Below are positions 1-9,306 of a stretch of DNA of 64,000 nt, one piece after another. The stretch is from an uncultured Lachnospiraceae bacterium. GTDB lineage: Bacteria > Bacillota > Clostridia > Lachnospirales > Lachnospiraceae. Within the stretch, counting starts at the first letter, position 1. Each line of letters begins with the position of its first letter. The notes beneath the pieces were generated by a model, which was given only the letters and a program-made list of their open reading frames with translations, ran no database searches and was not told the DNA's origin. The stretch covers positions 1-64,000 of the forward strand of contig CANQCY010000003.1 of NCBI GenBank assembly GCA_947591245.1, given 5' to 3'. The position numbers were made by a program, and so were the translations under genes.

Positions 1-107
1 ATTTAGTCTTGTATTTACTACAAAATACATGAACTTTTCAAGGTACTATAGTGGGGCTTTTGACCCCAACATCATTTGTATATTTGTATTTATAAATAAA
101 AAAATCC

Positions 108-136
108 TTTACTTTTTCGGAAACGTTGTATATAAT
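108..136 (+). promoter_or_regulatory. Promoter of the tRNA-Arg gene
   Basis: A -35 TTTACT (108-113), a 17-bp spacer and a -10 TATAAT (131-136) lie just ahead of the tRNA. Transcription would begin only a few bases before the mature 5' end. The bases before this (1-107) hold a short GGGG/CCCC hairpin near 52-67 and no gene that I can support. Confidence 0.6.
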
Positions 137-145
137 AAATATGAT

Positions 146-218
146 GCATCTGTGGCTCAGTGGATAGAGTAGCGGCTTCCGAAGCCGTTGGTCGGGGGTT
201 CGAATCCCTCCAGGTGCA
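146..218 (+). tRNA. tRNA-Arg (anticodon CCG)
   Basis: A 73-nt cloverleaf. The acceptor arms GCATCTG and CAGGTGC pair with one G-T wobble and are followed by discriminator A. The anticodon arm is GCGGC, loop TTCCGAA, GCCGT, so the anticodon is CCG and it reads the arginine codon CGG. The T loop GGTTCGAATCC is canonical. No CCA is encoded (TT follows), so the tail must be added after transcription. A strong promoter precedes it and a T run plus a hairpin follow. Confidence 0.95.
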
Positions 219-258
219 TTTTTTTCGTGCTTTGATGTGAAGCCAAGGCGGCGCTTAT

Positions 259-301
259 GAAAAGAGGGCAGACAGATCAGACATCTGTCCGCCCTCTTTT
301 C
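259..301. terminator. Bidirectional terminator between tRNA-Arg and the DUF5688 gene
   Basis: Near-perfect inverted repeat: GAAAAGAGGGC (259-269) and GACAGAT (271-277) pair with ATCTGTC (283-289) and GCCCTCTTTTC (291-301). Both ends carry A/T runs, so it can stop transcripts from either side. It starts about 20 nt after the stop of the minus-strand DUF5688 gene. Confidence 0.75.
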
Positions 302-320
302 CTGCGTTTTCTGACGGGAA

Positions 321-1987
321 TCATACAAACTTTTTATCGTCCTTTAAATACACATATACCCTGTCAGAAAGTATTTCATTCGGATCTACGAATCGTTGGT
401 TGATATCCTTTACAAGTTCCGTAAGCATGGGATAAAGTTCTCTGTCCTCCGCCGGAATAACGATCAATAGCGATAGGTAAGGCATGATTTCTTTCCGCCT
501 TTTCCCCCGCTCCGCACCGTACGTGAGACTTTCGCCTCATACGGCGCTCCATCAGTTCAATTACCGCATGAACTGACTTGGGGCTGTCCCTCCGCCACTT
601 ATTATCATGGTTTCCCAGGTATATTGCCCCTGCTCTCCCCGGCACGAATTATGTTGCCATAAACCGCATCATTGGAAATGCACTTCCTCCGCGTTGCCGG
701 CTTTCCCCGTTCCTATTTTCCTATCTGTACATATACCCTTAGGTGCTTTCTTTGAGCCTGCAGGTCCGCCCTTTTAAACGGCCATATTCATGTACTGGAC
801 TTTCATAACGAAATTTTTTACTCATCCACACCTGCCTCTTATTCTCGCGCGCAGTTGGCGGATGCGCACGGGATATATGAATTGTTATGCATTTCTGCAT
901 ATGTGTGCTTTAGACTCTTTCATTCAAAAGTTCGTCAGCTGACGTTATCGTATTCAGCATTCTCACCATAGGCAATTTATAGACTTCCGGCCTATCACCA
1001 CTCGACCACCTCTGGTTCGCATTTCCCGTTATTTCGTACAGGATGGCTCTCAGCCGACTTCACCGAGCTTATAACCCTCTGCTTTCGTGCATCTGCAGAA
1101 CGCTATTCGGAGTATTAAAGGAGTCGTTTCAGGGAGGATTCCTTCATTCCAACTCTCGGAAAATAAGTTGTAGCCGTAATTTCCGGAATTGTACCGGTAC
1201 GGCTCAGACGCTTTGTTTATTTGGGCGGCTAACGGGTCACACTTTCGTGCACACTGCTTGGAATGACGTACAGGTCGCATTGCAGCTCATCCGCAATGCT
1301 TTGTATCATATCCTCGTACAACACAACTGCCGCGCCGTAGACGCCAAAGGCGTTCGTAATGACAATCATGTTTGACTTTCCCGGCTCGTATGAGGCGTAT
1401 TTCACATCCGGCTTCATATGTTTTTTGATGATGCTATTCATATCCATAATTTCAAGAGGAAGCAGCCGTTCGGTGTTTTGTTTTGCCAATTTAAGCAGCT
1501 TCTCTACGGAAATGCCCCATCCTTCCTGAAGGTTTCTGTCGATCTTAAATGTTTTCACGCACTGATCCGTTATCCCGACAACAACATGAAAGGTAACCGC
1601 CATGTCAAGAAACGGTATGTAAGGGATCTGTTCCAGAAGGCGCCGGTTTTTTGATCTGGATATCAGCCGGTAAATAATCCGGTTCTGGCACGCCTCAAAA
1701 TTCACGTCCATTTCGCGCAAATCATCAACTGCCAACAGGCTTTGTTCATACCGATCGATCACCTCCCGCACAATTTTTTCCATACTTTTTTTCTTGTTCA
1801 AGTAATCATCCATCAGGTGATTAATGTAAATAGTGGGAGAAACAGATTCGTTTTTTTTCAGAAACAAAATTCCGATCTGTTCCGCCGCATTGATTTTAAG
1901 ATTTGTGACGACGGATATATCATAATTCTCTCCCATCTTTTCCTGTATTCCCGCACACACAATCTCTGCAAATTGTTGTAACTCCAT
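321..1987 (-). CDS. DUF5688 family protein, gene interrupted by a group II intron (exons 1987-1243 and 466-321)
   Basis: Function is unknown; I recognise the protein as DUF5688, a family I associate with Lachnospiraceae. The 5' exon encodes 248 residues plus one base and runs into intron sequence, where an unspliced reading ends after VTR-stop. Joining base 1243 to base 466 gives 891 nt, exactly 297 codons (296 aa), and reads YVIPSSVHEMIVIPAED through the junction, a natural match to the conserved core of the family. The 3' exon ends ILSDRVYVYLKDDKKFV-stop. The ATG at 1987 has AAAGGAGG 5 nt upstream. The remainder looks soluble, with no signal peptide. If the intron does not splice, a shortened protein of about 252 aa results. 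Frame restoration is seen; in vivo splicing is inferred. Confidence 0.85.
467..1242 (-). mobile_element. ORF-less group II intron (776 nt) inside the DUF5688 gene
   Basis: On the minus strand the element begins GTGTGACC (1242 downward), matching the GUGYG 5' consensus, and ends CGCTAT at 467, matching the AY 3' rule. A domain V lies at 514-547 and a domain VI region at 467-513, with a candidate branch-point A at 474, eight nucleotides from the 3' end. Exon recognition can be read directly: exon bases ACGAAA (IBS1, 1243-1248) pair with TTTCGT (EBS1, plus coordinates 808-813), and GTGTGC (IBS2, 1249-1254) pairs with GCACAC (EBS2, 903-908). Each is 6 of 6, and EBS2 precedes EBS1 as in domain I. 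There is no reverse transcriptase/maturase ORF, so splicing and mobility would need a protein encoded elsewhere. All short ORFs inside it are spurious. Confidence 0.88.
514..547 (-). other. Domain V catalytic hairpin of the group II intron
   Basis: A 34-nt hairpin. Lower stem GCGCCGTA (547-540) pairs with TACGGTGC with one G-T pair. A 2-nt CG bulge follows on the 3' side. The upper stem TGAGGC/GTCTCA is closed by a GAAA tetraloop. The length, the bulge position and the tetraloop match domain V. The triad position reads CGC rather than the commoner AGC; CGC is known from IIC introns, yet this intron has both IBS1 and IBS2, so I leave the class open. Confidence 0.88.
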
Positions 1988-2257
1988 TGAATCCTCCTTT
2001 CATTTTTTTTTGAGATTCTTCACCCTATCTTATGTCCTTTGCGCACCTAACTCTTTTTGGAAAAAATGAGATAAGATTGTTCAGAATAATGTGAATGATA
2101 TGTTGCGGATCCGCAGTTTCCGCAATCCGGCAAACATTCGTGAATTGAAGAATTTCCCATATGTGTATTTTAACAGATTGCCGGTTAAAATACAACGATC
2201 ATATTCCGGCGTTTTCGATCGCATTTGGGACATTTCGCCAAACGAACGATACCGCGC
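1988..2257. other. Intergenic stretch upstream of the DUF5688 gene
   Basis: AT-rich spacer between the gdhA terminator and the DUF5688 start. It holds the DUF5688 ribosome binding site (AAAGGAGG, near 1993-2000). I could not pick a convincing -35/-10 pair and see no gene. Confidence 0.4.
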
Positions 2258-2289
2258 AAAAAACACTCCCGCACAGATCGCGGGAGTGT
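2258..2289 (-). terminator. Rho-independent terminator of gdhA
   Basis: On the minus strand a perfect 10-bp stem ACACTCCCGC/GCGGGAGTGT (2280-2289 and 2263-2272) with a 7-nt loop is followed directly by a T run. It lies about 40 nt after the gdhA stop codon. Confidence 0.9.
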
Positions 2290-2327
2290 CCGTTTTACAC
2301 TTTAATTCCGTCATTTGCCAGATGAAT

Positions 2328-3665
<1,338 letters not shown>

Positions 3666-3705
3666 TCATACCTCCTTATCTGTTCTAATTTCTATAACAA
3701 AAATA

Positions 3706-3734
3706 ATTATATACCAATTTTTTTCCGTGTACAA
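3706..3734 (-). promoter_or_regulatory. gdhA promoter
   Basis: On the minus strand TTGTAC (3734-3729), 17 bp, then TATAAT (3711-3706), about 45 nt upstream of the gdhA start codon. Confidence 0.75.
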
Positions 3735-3747
3735 GAATTTTTTCGCA

Positions 3748-4218
3748 TTATTGTCTTTTTTTACATGCAAGATATGCGTTTGCGTAATGGCGGTCGCCGC
3801 TCACGTTGTCCCCGAACCAGTCGGGCGGGGTGAATTTTTCGGCTTCAGCCTCCGACGGAAATTCAACTTCGGCAAGAACCATCCCCTCATAAACGCCGTG
3901 AAACAAATCCAATTCAATAATATGGGACTGATAGCCGATTCGGTATCTCGTTTTCTCAATCATGCATCCGTCAATCTTTTTTTTCAAATGCTCATATGCG
4001 TCGCGGGTCAGCGGAAATTCTTTTTCGCAGTTGACGCAGACCGGATCCTTATGCTGTGATTCCGTTTTTGATTTATATGTCAAAATATAGTCTTCATCCA
4101 TTCTCCGTATGCGTATAACGGGAGCGGTGCACAAATATCCCTGTTCTATCCGCGAACTTTCATAAGAATCAAGTTCTTCCGGCAGTCTGCTTACGAGAAA
4201 TTTTTTTTCAATTTCCAT
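3748..4218 (-). CDS. CYTH domain protein (triphosphate tunnel metalloenzyme family)
   Basis: The N-terminal MEIEKKFLV is the EXEXK signature of CYTH/triphosphate tunnel enzymes, which bind triphosphates and divalent metal inside a beta barrel (tripolyphosphatase, class IV adenylate cyclase and relatives). Further hallmarks are EQGYL, IRIRRMDEDYILTYKSK and the acidic strands IIELDLFHG and VLAEVEFPSEAEA. Length is about 156 aa. I start at the ATG that gives MEIEKKFLV; an in-frame GTG at 4239 would add seven residues. It follows lepB by about 30 nt. The substrate cannot be told from sequence. A double-domain PPK2 at 34169 shows that polyphosphate is used in this cell, so tripolyphosphatase is one reasonable guess. 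Confidence 0.85.
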   Translation of the reverse strand: MEIEKKFLVSRLPEELDSYESSRIEQGYLCTAPVIRIRRMDEDYILTYKSKTESQHKDPVCVNCEKEFPLTRDAYEHLKKKIDGCMIEKTRYRIGYQSHIIELDLFHGVYEGMVLAEVEFPSEAEAEKFTPPDWFGDNVSGDRHYANAYLACKKRQ

Positions 4219-4249
4219 TTTATTTCCCACTTCTTTCACATTATAATGT

Positions 4250-4987
4250 CTATTTTAAAACGCCGAAATGCTGCAGGGGCGTTATGCGGAACCATGCTCT
4301 GCCTTCAATCTGTTCGGCTTTTACAGGCCCTACCTTTTCGCTTCTGCTGTCTTCGCTCCCATCCCGGTTGTCACCCAGAACAAAATACTCGTCCCGCCCG
4401 AGGGTGATTTCCTTTGACGCAATGCCCCCGTCGTCCATGTCTCCGTCGCCAAAGGCGTCATAAATCGGCTTGCCGTTTACATAGGTCTTTCCGTTTTGAA
4501 TTTGGATGCGTTCTCCGGGGAGGCCGACAATCCGTTTGATATAACAGGTATTCTCATTCTGTTGAAATACAATGATATCAAAACGGTCCGGTTCTCCTGC
4601 CAGATAACTGATTTTCTCAACGATAAGATTATCTCCGTCCTGCAGAGCCGGCTCCATGGACGAACCGTCTACCATCGTATGGTTCGCTACAAATTTTGTG
4701 ATCAGAACGCCAAGCAGAAAGGCGATTGCCGTACAGATCAAAAAGCTTGCTGCTGTCTTCAAAATGCTTCTATGTTCGGGTGGTTCCGGCTCTTCCCTTA
4801 ACAGATCCATGCCGGATGCTGCCGGAATGACAACTACCGGTTCAGCGGCGCCGCTGTCTTGAATCGGCGATTCGTATTCGTCCTCGCCCCATTCTTCCTC
4901 CACCGGTACAAATCCCGGATTTCTCTTTAACAGTTCCTCACAGAACCGCACATTCTCCTCTATTTGTTCATCAATCAATTGCGACAT
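4250..4987 (-). CDS. lepB: Signal peptidase I (active type)
   Basis: Membrane serine protease that removes signal peptides from exported proteins. From the chosen start (MSQLIDEQ, with GGAGAAG just upstream) the protein has about 245 residues: an acidic cytoplasmic N-terminus of about 70 aa, one membrane segment (LKTAASFLICTAIAFLLGVL), then the catalytic domain. The nucleophile Ser is in VDGSSMEPALQDGD and the general-base Lys is in YIKRIVGLPGE. The C-terminal box GDNRDGSEDSR is complete. A longer ORF to 5032 would overlap rbgA and lacks a binding site. It lies in the run rplS, lep-like, rbgA, lepB, CYTH. Confidence 0.93.
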   Translation of the reverse strand: MSQLIDEQIEENVRFCEELLKRNPGFVPVEEEWGEDEYESPIQDSGAAEPVVVIPAASGMDLLREEPEPPEHRSILKTAASFLICTAIAFLLGVLITKFVANHTMVDGSSMEPALQDGDNLIVEKISYLAGEPDRFDIIVFQQNENTCYIKRIVGLPGERIQIQNGKTYVNGKPIYDAFGDGDMDDGGIASKEITLGRDEYFVLGDNRDGSEDSRSEKVGPVKAEQIEGRAWFRITPLQHFGVLK

Positions 4988-5009
4988 GCATCTTCTCCAT
5001 TTCGGTAAA

Positions 5010-5858
5010 TTATACGGCTGCCGGAAATTCAAGGGAAAGCGTCCCTAAGCGCGTGTGTCTGAAATCATCTAAAATAAGCGCCGACGTTCTTTCAAAATCC
5101 ACTGTCTCGCCTTTTGCCAGGCATTTACGCACCATCCCGATTCTTTCAAGTATTTCTTCCGGCTTTCCCGTCTCGCCCACATGATATAACTGCTCTATTT
5201 TGCCGGGATAGGATTTCCGGATAAAGCCAATCAGTTCCATTGCGACTTCAGTCCGGTTCAAAAGCTCGTCTTTGATAGAACCGATGAAGGCCAGACGGAG
5301 TCCGACGGCGGGATCTTCAAATTTAGGCCACAAAATGCCGGGCGTATCCAGCAGTTCCACCTGTTTATTAAGGCGGATCCATTGTTTTCCTTTCGTCACT
5401 CCCGGTTTGTTTCCTGTTTTTGCGCACGATTTTCCGGCAAAACTATTAATAAATGTAGATTTTCCTACATTGGGAATGCCTGCGATCATTGCCCGCACCG
5501 GACGGTTTAATATGCCCCTTTTGCGGTCGCGTTCGATTTTTTCTTTGCATGCTTTCTGAATAAGCGGGTGTATGGCCTTTAATTCATTCCTTTTTGTAGC
5601 GTTGACTGCGACTGCAAAATACCCCTTAGCTTCATAATATTTTTCCCATTGTTTCGTCGCCGCCTGCTCTGCCATATCCGCTTTATTTAATACCAATATT
5701 CTTGATTTTCCGGAAGCCAGGCTGTCAATATCAGGGTTTTTGCTGCTGAATGGGATACGGGCGTCCACAAGTTCAATGACAACGTCAATCAGCTTGATAT
5801 CTTCCTGCATGGCGCGTTTTGCCTTTGTCATATGTCCCGGATACCATTGAAGTTGCAT
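5010..5858 (-). CDS. rbgA: Ribosome biogenesis GTPase RbgA/YlqF
   Basis: Circularly permuted GTPase that helps late assembly of the 50S subunit. The start MQLQWYPGHMTKAKR is typical. The G motifs appear in permuted order: NKAD (G4) near residue 58, then GIPNVGKSTFINS (G1) near residue 127, and DTPGILWP (G3). The C-terminal helical region follows. GGAGG sits 8 nt before the ATG at 5858; a GTG nine bases earlier is possible. Neighbours rplS and lepB are the usual companions in Firmicutes. Confidence 0.94.
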   Translation of the reverse strand: MQLQWYPGHMTKAKRAMQEDIKLIDVVIELVDARIPFSSKNPDIDSLASGKSRILVLNKADMAEQAATKQWEKYYEAKGYFAVAVNATKRNELKAIHPLIQKACKEKIERDRKRGILNRPVRAMIAGIPNVGKSTFINSFAGKSCAKTGNKPGVTKGKQWIRLNKQVELLDTPGILWPKFEDPAVGLRLAFIGSIKDELLNRTEVAMELIGFIRKSYPGKIEQLYHVGETGKPEEILERIGMVRKCLAKGETVDFERTSALILDDFRHTRLGTLSLEFPAAV

Positions 5859-5903
5859 CACCGCCACCTCCTTTTTCTTGTTCCTCTGCTGAAATGTTAA
5901 TGC

Positions 5904-6524
5904 TTAAGCCGCAGAAGCTGCGGTCGGTTCCTCTTTTTTATTCGGTCCTGAAACGGCGGAAAACGGTTTCAGTTTAAAAGCCGCCTTGCCGATAATCTGA
6001 TCCTTCTTTACGTTGCCGAAAGAGGCGTTCCGGCTGTCGTCCGAATCATAACGGGAGTCGCACAGCACAAAGTATTCATCCTCTCCCAGCGTGATTTCCT
6101 GTTCGGCGATGCCGGCTGTCGCCATCGGATTATATTCATAGGATTCTTTCAATTCTTTTCCGTTAATCAAAATTTTTCCGTCCGCAATTTGAACCTTTTC
6201 TCCCGGAAGCCCGATTACACGGCGGAAAATAATAAGAGATTCGTCATCATCGGCGCTTTCTTCTTTTTTATCATAACATGCGATAACGTCTTCCCTGTCC
6301 ACGGCAAAAAACAGGTAGGCCTTTGTATTAATAAACACTTCCTGTCCGTTATAAAGAGTCGGTTCCATGACAGATCCGATGGCGCTCGTCCTTCTAAGGC
6401 AGAAATGTACCAGCAAATAAGCAAGACTGATAACGGCAATGATTTCCAGAATCCATAGGATGGCTTCTTTTGCCAATTTCCGCCTCTTATTTTTACGTAT
6501 CTCTTCTTCAAAATTCAAATTCAT
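5904..6524 (-). CDS. Signal peptidase I homologue lacking the catalytic Ser-Lys dyad
   Basis: About 206 aa with the layout of signal peptidase I: a short basic cytoplasmic end, one membrane segment (EAILWILEIIAVISLAYLLV) and an S26 domain. The conserved box reads GSVMEPTLYNG, so Val (codon GTC) stands where the nucleophile Ser precedes Met in the paralogue (GSSMEPAL). The Lys box reads IFRRVIGLPGE, so Arg (CGC) replaces the catalytic Lys of IKRIVGLPGE. GDNR is changed to CDSR while DSR is retained. The fold motifs around these sites are well kept, so the frame is sound and the gene is not decaying. I infer a catalytically inactive partner or regulator of secretion. The start has GGAG 6 nt upstream. 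Confidence 0.85.
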   Translation of the reverse strand: MNLNFEEEIRKNKRRKLAKEAILWILEIIAVISLAYLLVHFCLRRTSAIGSVMEPTLYNGQEVFINTKAYLFFAVDREDVIACYDKKEESADDDESLIIFRRVIGLPGEKVQIADGKILINGKELKESYEYNPMATAGIAEQEITLGEDEYFVLCDSRYDSDDSRNASFGNVKKDQIIGKAAFKLKPFSAVSGPNKKEEPTAASAA

Positions 6525-6606
6525 ATTTTTCTCCGTTCGCGCGCTGAACAATATTCACGTTTGCTTTTGCGCATATATGGAACTTGATTTATGTTATAAT
6601 AGAAAC

Positions 6607-6644
6607 ATAGTGTATGCTACGGCGCCAGCTATAACATACACTAT
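6607..6644 (-). terminator. Hairpin after rplS
   Basis: A perfect 10-bp inverted repeat ATAGTGTATG (6607-6616)/CATACACTAT (6635-6644) in the gap between rplS and the signal peptidase homologue. The T tract after it is weak, so it may attenuate rather than stop transcription. Confidence 0.5.
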
Positions 6645-6661
6645 ATCAATCGTTTTCAAAA

Positions 6662-7009
6662 TTAACGAACCAGCTCTTTTACCTTAGCTGCCTTACCTAC
6701 GCGGTCACGCAGGTAATTGAGTTTCGCGCGCCGTACCTTGCCGCGTCTTGTGACCTCGATCTTCTCGACGATCGGCGAGTGCAGCGGCCAGGTCTTTTCT
6801 ACTCCGATTCCGTTTGAGTTTTTGCGGACAGTGAACGTTTCGCGGCTGCTTCCGCCCTGGCGTTTTAGTACAACCCCTTCAAAAACCTGCGTTCTCTCAC
6901 GGCTTCCCTCAATAACCTTAGCGGATACCCTTACGGTGTCGCCCACATGGAATTCCGGAATTTCGGATTTCATCTGTTCTGCTTCAATTTTTCGTATAAT
7001 TTCGTTCAT
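6662..7009 (-). CDS. rplS: Ribosomal protein bL19
   Basis: 115-aa component of the 50S subunit at the subunit interface. Typical N-terminus [32 protein letters not shown], the central [21 protein letters not shown], and the basic end [16 protein letters not shown]. The start has TAGGAGGAA upstream. It is preceded by a promoter at 7157-7185 and a structured leader of about 140 nt, consistent with feedback control of the L19 operon known in Firmicutes. Confidence 0.97.
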   Translation of the reverse strand: MNEIIRKIEAEQMKSEIPEFHVGDTVRVSAKVIEGSRERTQVFEGVVLKRQGGSSRETFTVRKNSNGIGVEKTWPLHSPIVEKIEVTRRGKVRRAKLNYLRDRVGKAAKVKELVR

Positions 7010-7056
7010 CGTGTTGTTCCTCCTACATTTTTTGATGTTCTTAATACATGTTTTCT

Positions 7057-7119
7057 GCAGTACGCCGTCTTTTTTTCCTTAACTGAACTGCGCTATCGGC
7101 CGTTCATAATGCGTACTGC
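7057..7119 (-). promoter_or_regulatory. Structured 5' leader of rplS (candidate L19 leader)
   Basis: A 9-bp perfect stem GCAGTACGC (7119-7111) with GCGTACTGC (7065-7057) encloses about 45 nt, within the untranslated region between the promoter and the rplS binding site. An L19 leader that binds its own protein is known in Firmicutes. I infer the same role from position and stem and have not compared it with the family model. Confidence 0.5.
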
Positions 7120-7156
7120 TGCACCAGAGGACCATCTATTTTTTCACAACAGTAAA

Positions 7157-7185
7157 AATATAGCATAAAAAATTAAATTCGTCAA
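7157..7185 (-). promoter_or_regulatory. rplS promoter
   Basis: On the minus strand TTGACG (7185-7180), 17 bp, TATATT (7162-7157). The -35 overlaps the hisK stop codon, so rplS transcription starts right at the end of the histidine genes. Confidence 0.7.
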
Positions 7186-7955
7186 GATTTTTCTTTCGGC
7201 AAAGGCAATTGTTCGATCAGTTCGAGCCCGTATTTGCCGCATAATGATTCCGCCTCCCGGACTGAAGCCGTATTAAGAAGCTCCTCCGGCATGTGCGCGT
7301 CGATGCCGAGTACCGCTGAATTTCCCGCCTCCGACGCGAGCTCCAGAAAGCGGGACGACGGATAATTTCGTCCCGTTGCCAGACCGAGGACATTGATTTC
7401 AAGCGGTATGTTTTTCTCCTTTAAAAACCGGCACATCGGGAGCATGTATTTTCGATAAGCGGAATCTTTCCCACAAAAATACGGCAGATCCGGATGCGCC
7501 AGATACAGATATTTTCCGGTAGAAATCCCCTCCATCACAAGCTCTGTATAGCGCTGCAGCCAACTTTCTTTTTTAAACGGAGCGCCCATATAAATCTGTT
7601 CCCCGACCGGCCCCAGAAAATGCTGCCCGAGGATCATATAATCAAGGGGATACCCTTCTAACAGCTTCTCCTGTCCCGGAATAAGGGAAGGGAGGTATTC
7701 TGCCTCAAAACCGATATAAATCTGAATGTCTTTTGCGTATTCGTCCCGAAGTCCCTCCAGGGAAGAAAAATACCCGTCAACCTCTGCGGGAGACATGCGC
7801 ATGCCGGAGCGAAAATCCGAGGGAAAAACCCACGGGCAGTGATCGGCAAATCCGAGAACATTCAGTCCCGCCTGAATGGCGGCCTCCACATATTCCCGAT
7901 CCGACCCTAAGGCATGTCTGCAGCGTTCCGTATGCGTATGGTAGTTTGCTTTCAT
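7182..7955 (-). CDS. hisK: Histidinol-phosphatase, PHP family
   Basis: Hydrolyses histidinol phosphate to histidinol, the step before HisD. The PHP metal motifs are visible: NYHTHTERCRHA at the N-terminus, GFADHCPW, GFEAEYLP, LGQHFLG, LAHPDLPYFCG and GIDAHMPEEL. About 257 aa from MKANYHTHT. I chose this ATG because GGGGGG lies 6 nt upstream; an earlier in-frame extension lacks a binding site. It follows hisD by 40 nt in the hisZ-hisG-hisD-hisK run, which supports a histidine role over other PHP phosphatases. Confidence 0.88.
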   Translation of the reverse strand: MKANYHTHTERCRHALGSDREYVEAAIQAGLNVLGFADHCPWVFPSDFRSGMRMSPAEVDGYFSSLEGLRDEYAKDIQIYIGFEAEYLPSLIPGQEKLLEGYPLDYMILGQHFLGPVGEQIYMGAPFKKESWLQRYTELVMEGISTGKYLYLAHPDLPYFCGKDSAYRKYMLPMCRFLKEKNIPLEINVLGLATGRNYPSSRFLELASEAGNSAVLGIDAHMPEELLNTASVREAESLCGKYGLELIEQLPLPKEKS

Positions 7956-7995
7956 TGTCATTCCCCCCAGCGTCATTTGGATTCGTCTATGCACC

Positions 7996-9288
7996 CTATT
8001 TAGGAAATCTCACTGCCACCGAATTCGCATGCGCAGTCAGCTGTTCTGCCTCGGCAAACCGGATGATATCCTCATGAATTTCTTCCAGCGCCTCCCTCGA
8101 ATAAGAAATAAGGCTTGATTTTTTGATGAAATCATCCACATTTAGCGGCGAGAAAAATTTAGCGGTGCCATTTGTAGGGAGGACATGGTTCGGTCCCGCC
8201 ATATAGTCGCCAAGCGGTTCGCTGCTATACTCCCCGAGGAAAATCGCTCCCGCATTTTTGATGCGCGTCATCGTATCAAACGGATTTTTGGTCAATATTT
8301 CAAGATGTTCGGATGCGATTTCGTTCGTCACCCGGATCGCATCATCCATGGAATCCGCCACCAGAATATATCCGTAATTGTCCAGTGATTTTCGTATAAT
8401 GTCCGCCCTGCTTAATGTCTGTAAAAAGCCATCGATTTCCCGCATTGCTTTTTCTGCGAGTTCGTCACTCGTCGTCACCAGAATAGCAGAAGCCAGCTCG
8501 TCATGTTCTGCCTGCGAGAGAAGGTCTGCCGCCACGTAGCGCGGGTTTGCGCTCTCGTCTGCAAGTACGAGTATCTCGCTCGGCCCGGCGATCGAATCGA
8601 TACTCACATACCCGTACACGCTTTTTTTCGCCAGCGCTACAAATATATTGCCGGGTCCGCAGATCTTCGCCACTTTTTTTATTGATTCCGTGCCGAATGC
8701 AAGCGCTCCGATCGCCTGCGCGCCGCCTGCCTTATATATTTCCGTCGCGCCGGCGAGGTTGGCGGCTACAAGCGTCGCCGGAGTAACTTTCCCGTCCTTA
8801 TCCGGCGGCGTTGCCATCACAATCCGTTCAACACCGGCTGTCTTTGCCGGGATGATATTCATGAGAACGCTCGACGGATAGGCGGCCTTTCCGCCCGGGA
8901 CGTAGACGCCGACACTCTCAAGCGGCGTGATCCGCTGCCCTAAAATAACGCCGTTTTCCCTCGTTTCAATCCAGCTGTTCCGCAGCTGTTTTTCATGAAA
9001 TTCCCGGATATTTGCCAGAGACTTTTTCATTACTTCAATAAGAGCGCCATCTACAGACTCATACGCTTCCTTAATCTCTTCGTCTGTCACGCGTATGTTT
9101 GCGCTCGATATATCCGCTTTGTCGAATTGTTTTGTGAACGCAAAAAGCGCTTCGTCCCCTTTTTCCCTCACCTCATCCAATATATGTTCTACGGTCTTCT
9201 GATAAGAGCCGTACTGGTTGGGACTCCGTTTCAGAAGATTGCTTAAAATATTTTCAATGGACGACTGATTCAATTGTAACCGTTTCAT
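7996..9288 (-). CDS. hisD: Histidinol dehydrogenase
   Basis: Zinc enzyme that oxidises L-histidinol to L-histidine in two NAD-dependent steps. 430 aa, usual length. Typical stretches are YVPGGKAAYPSSVLMN, GGAQAIGALAFGT, KICGPGNIFVALAK, AGPSEILVLAD, LLSQAEHDELA (zinc ligand region), and AGPNHVLPTNGTAKF. GGAGG is 8 nt before the ATG at 9288. It begins 18 nt after hisG and shares the transcript with ilvA and ftsY upstream. Confidence 0.96.
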   Translation of the reverse strand: MKRLQLNQSSIENILSNLLKRSPNQYGSYQKTVEHILDEVREKGDEALFAFTKQFDKADISSANIRVTDEEIKEAYESVDGALIEVMKKSLANIREFHEKQLRNSWIETRENGVILGQRITPLESVGVYVPGGKAAYPSSVLMNIIPAKTAGVERIVMATPPDKDGKVTPATLVAANLAGATEIYKAGGAQAIGALAFGTESIKKVAKICGPGNIFVALAKKSVYGYVSIDSIAGPSEILVLADESANPRYVAADLLSQAEHDELASAILVTTSDELAEKAMREIDGFLQTLSRADIIRKSLDNYGYILVADSMDDAIRVTNEIASEHLEILTKNPFDTMTRIKNAGAIFLGEYSSEPLGDYMAGPNHVLPTNGTAKFFSPLNVDDFIKKSSLISYSREALEEIHEDIIRFAEAEQLTAHANSVAVRFPK

Positions 9289-9306
9289 CCGTTTCACCTC
9301 CATTTT

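Noticed and set aside
38..328. Minus-strand ORF of 96 codons over the tRNA
   Set aside because: It is antisense to tRNA-Arg. The stretch GGIRTPDQRLRKPLLYP is a well-known false protein from tRNA antisense, and it overlaps the terminator.
376..645. Minus-strand ORF of 89 codons
   Set aside because: It runs through domains V and VI of the intron and into the 3' exon in the wrong frame.
1249..1254. GTGTGC at 1254 as the intron 5' end
   Set aside because: It gives a frame-correct splice only by deleting the conserved SVHE residues. The next GTGTG at 1242 restores them and leaves this sequence as IBS2.
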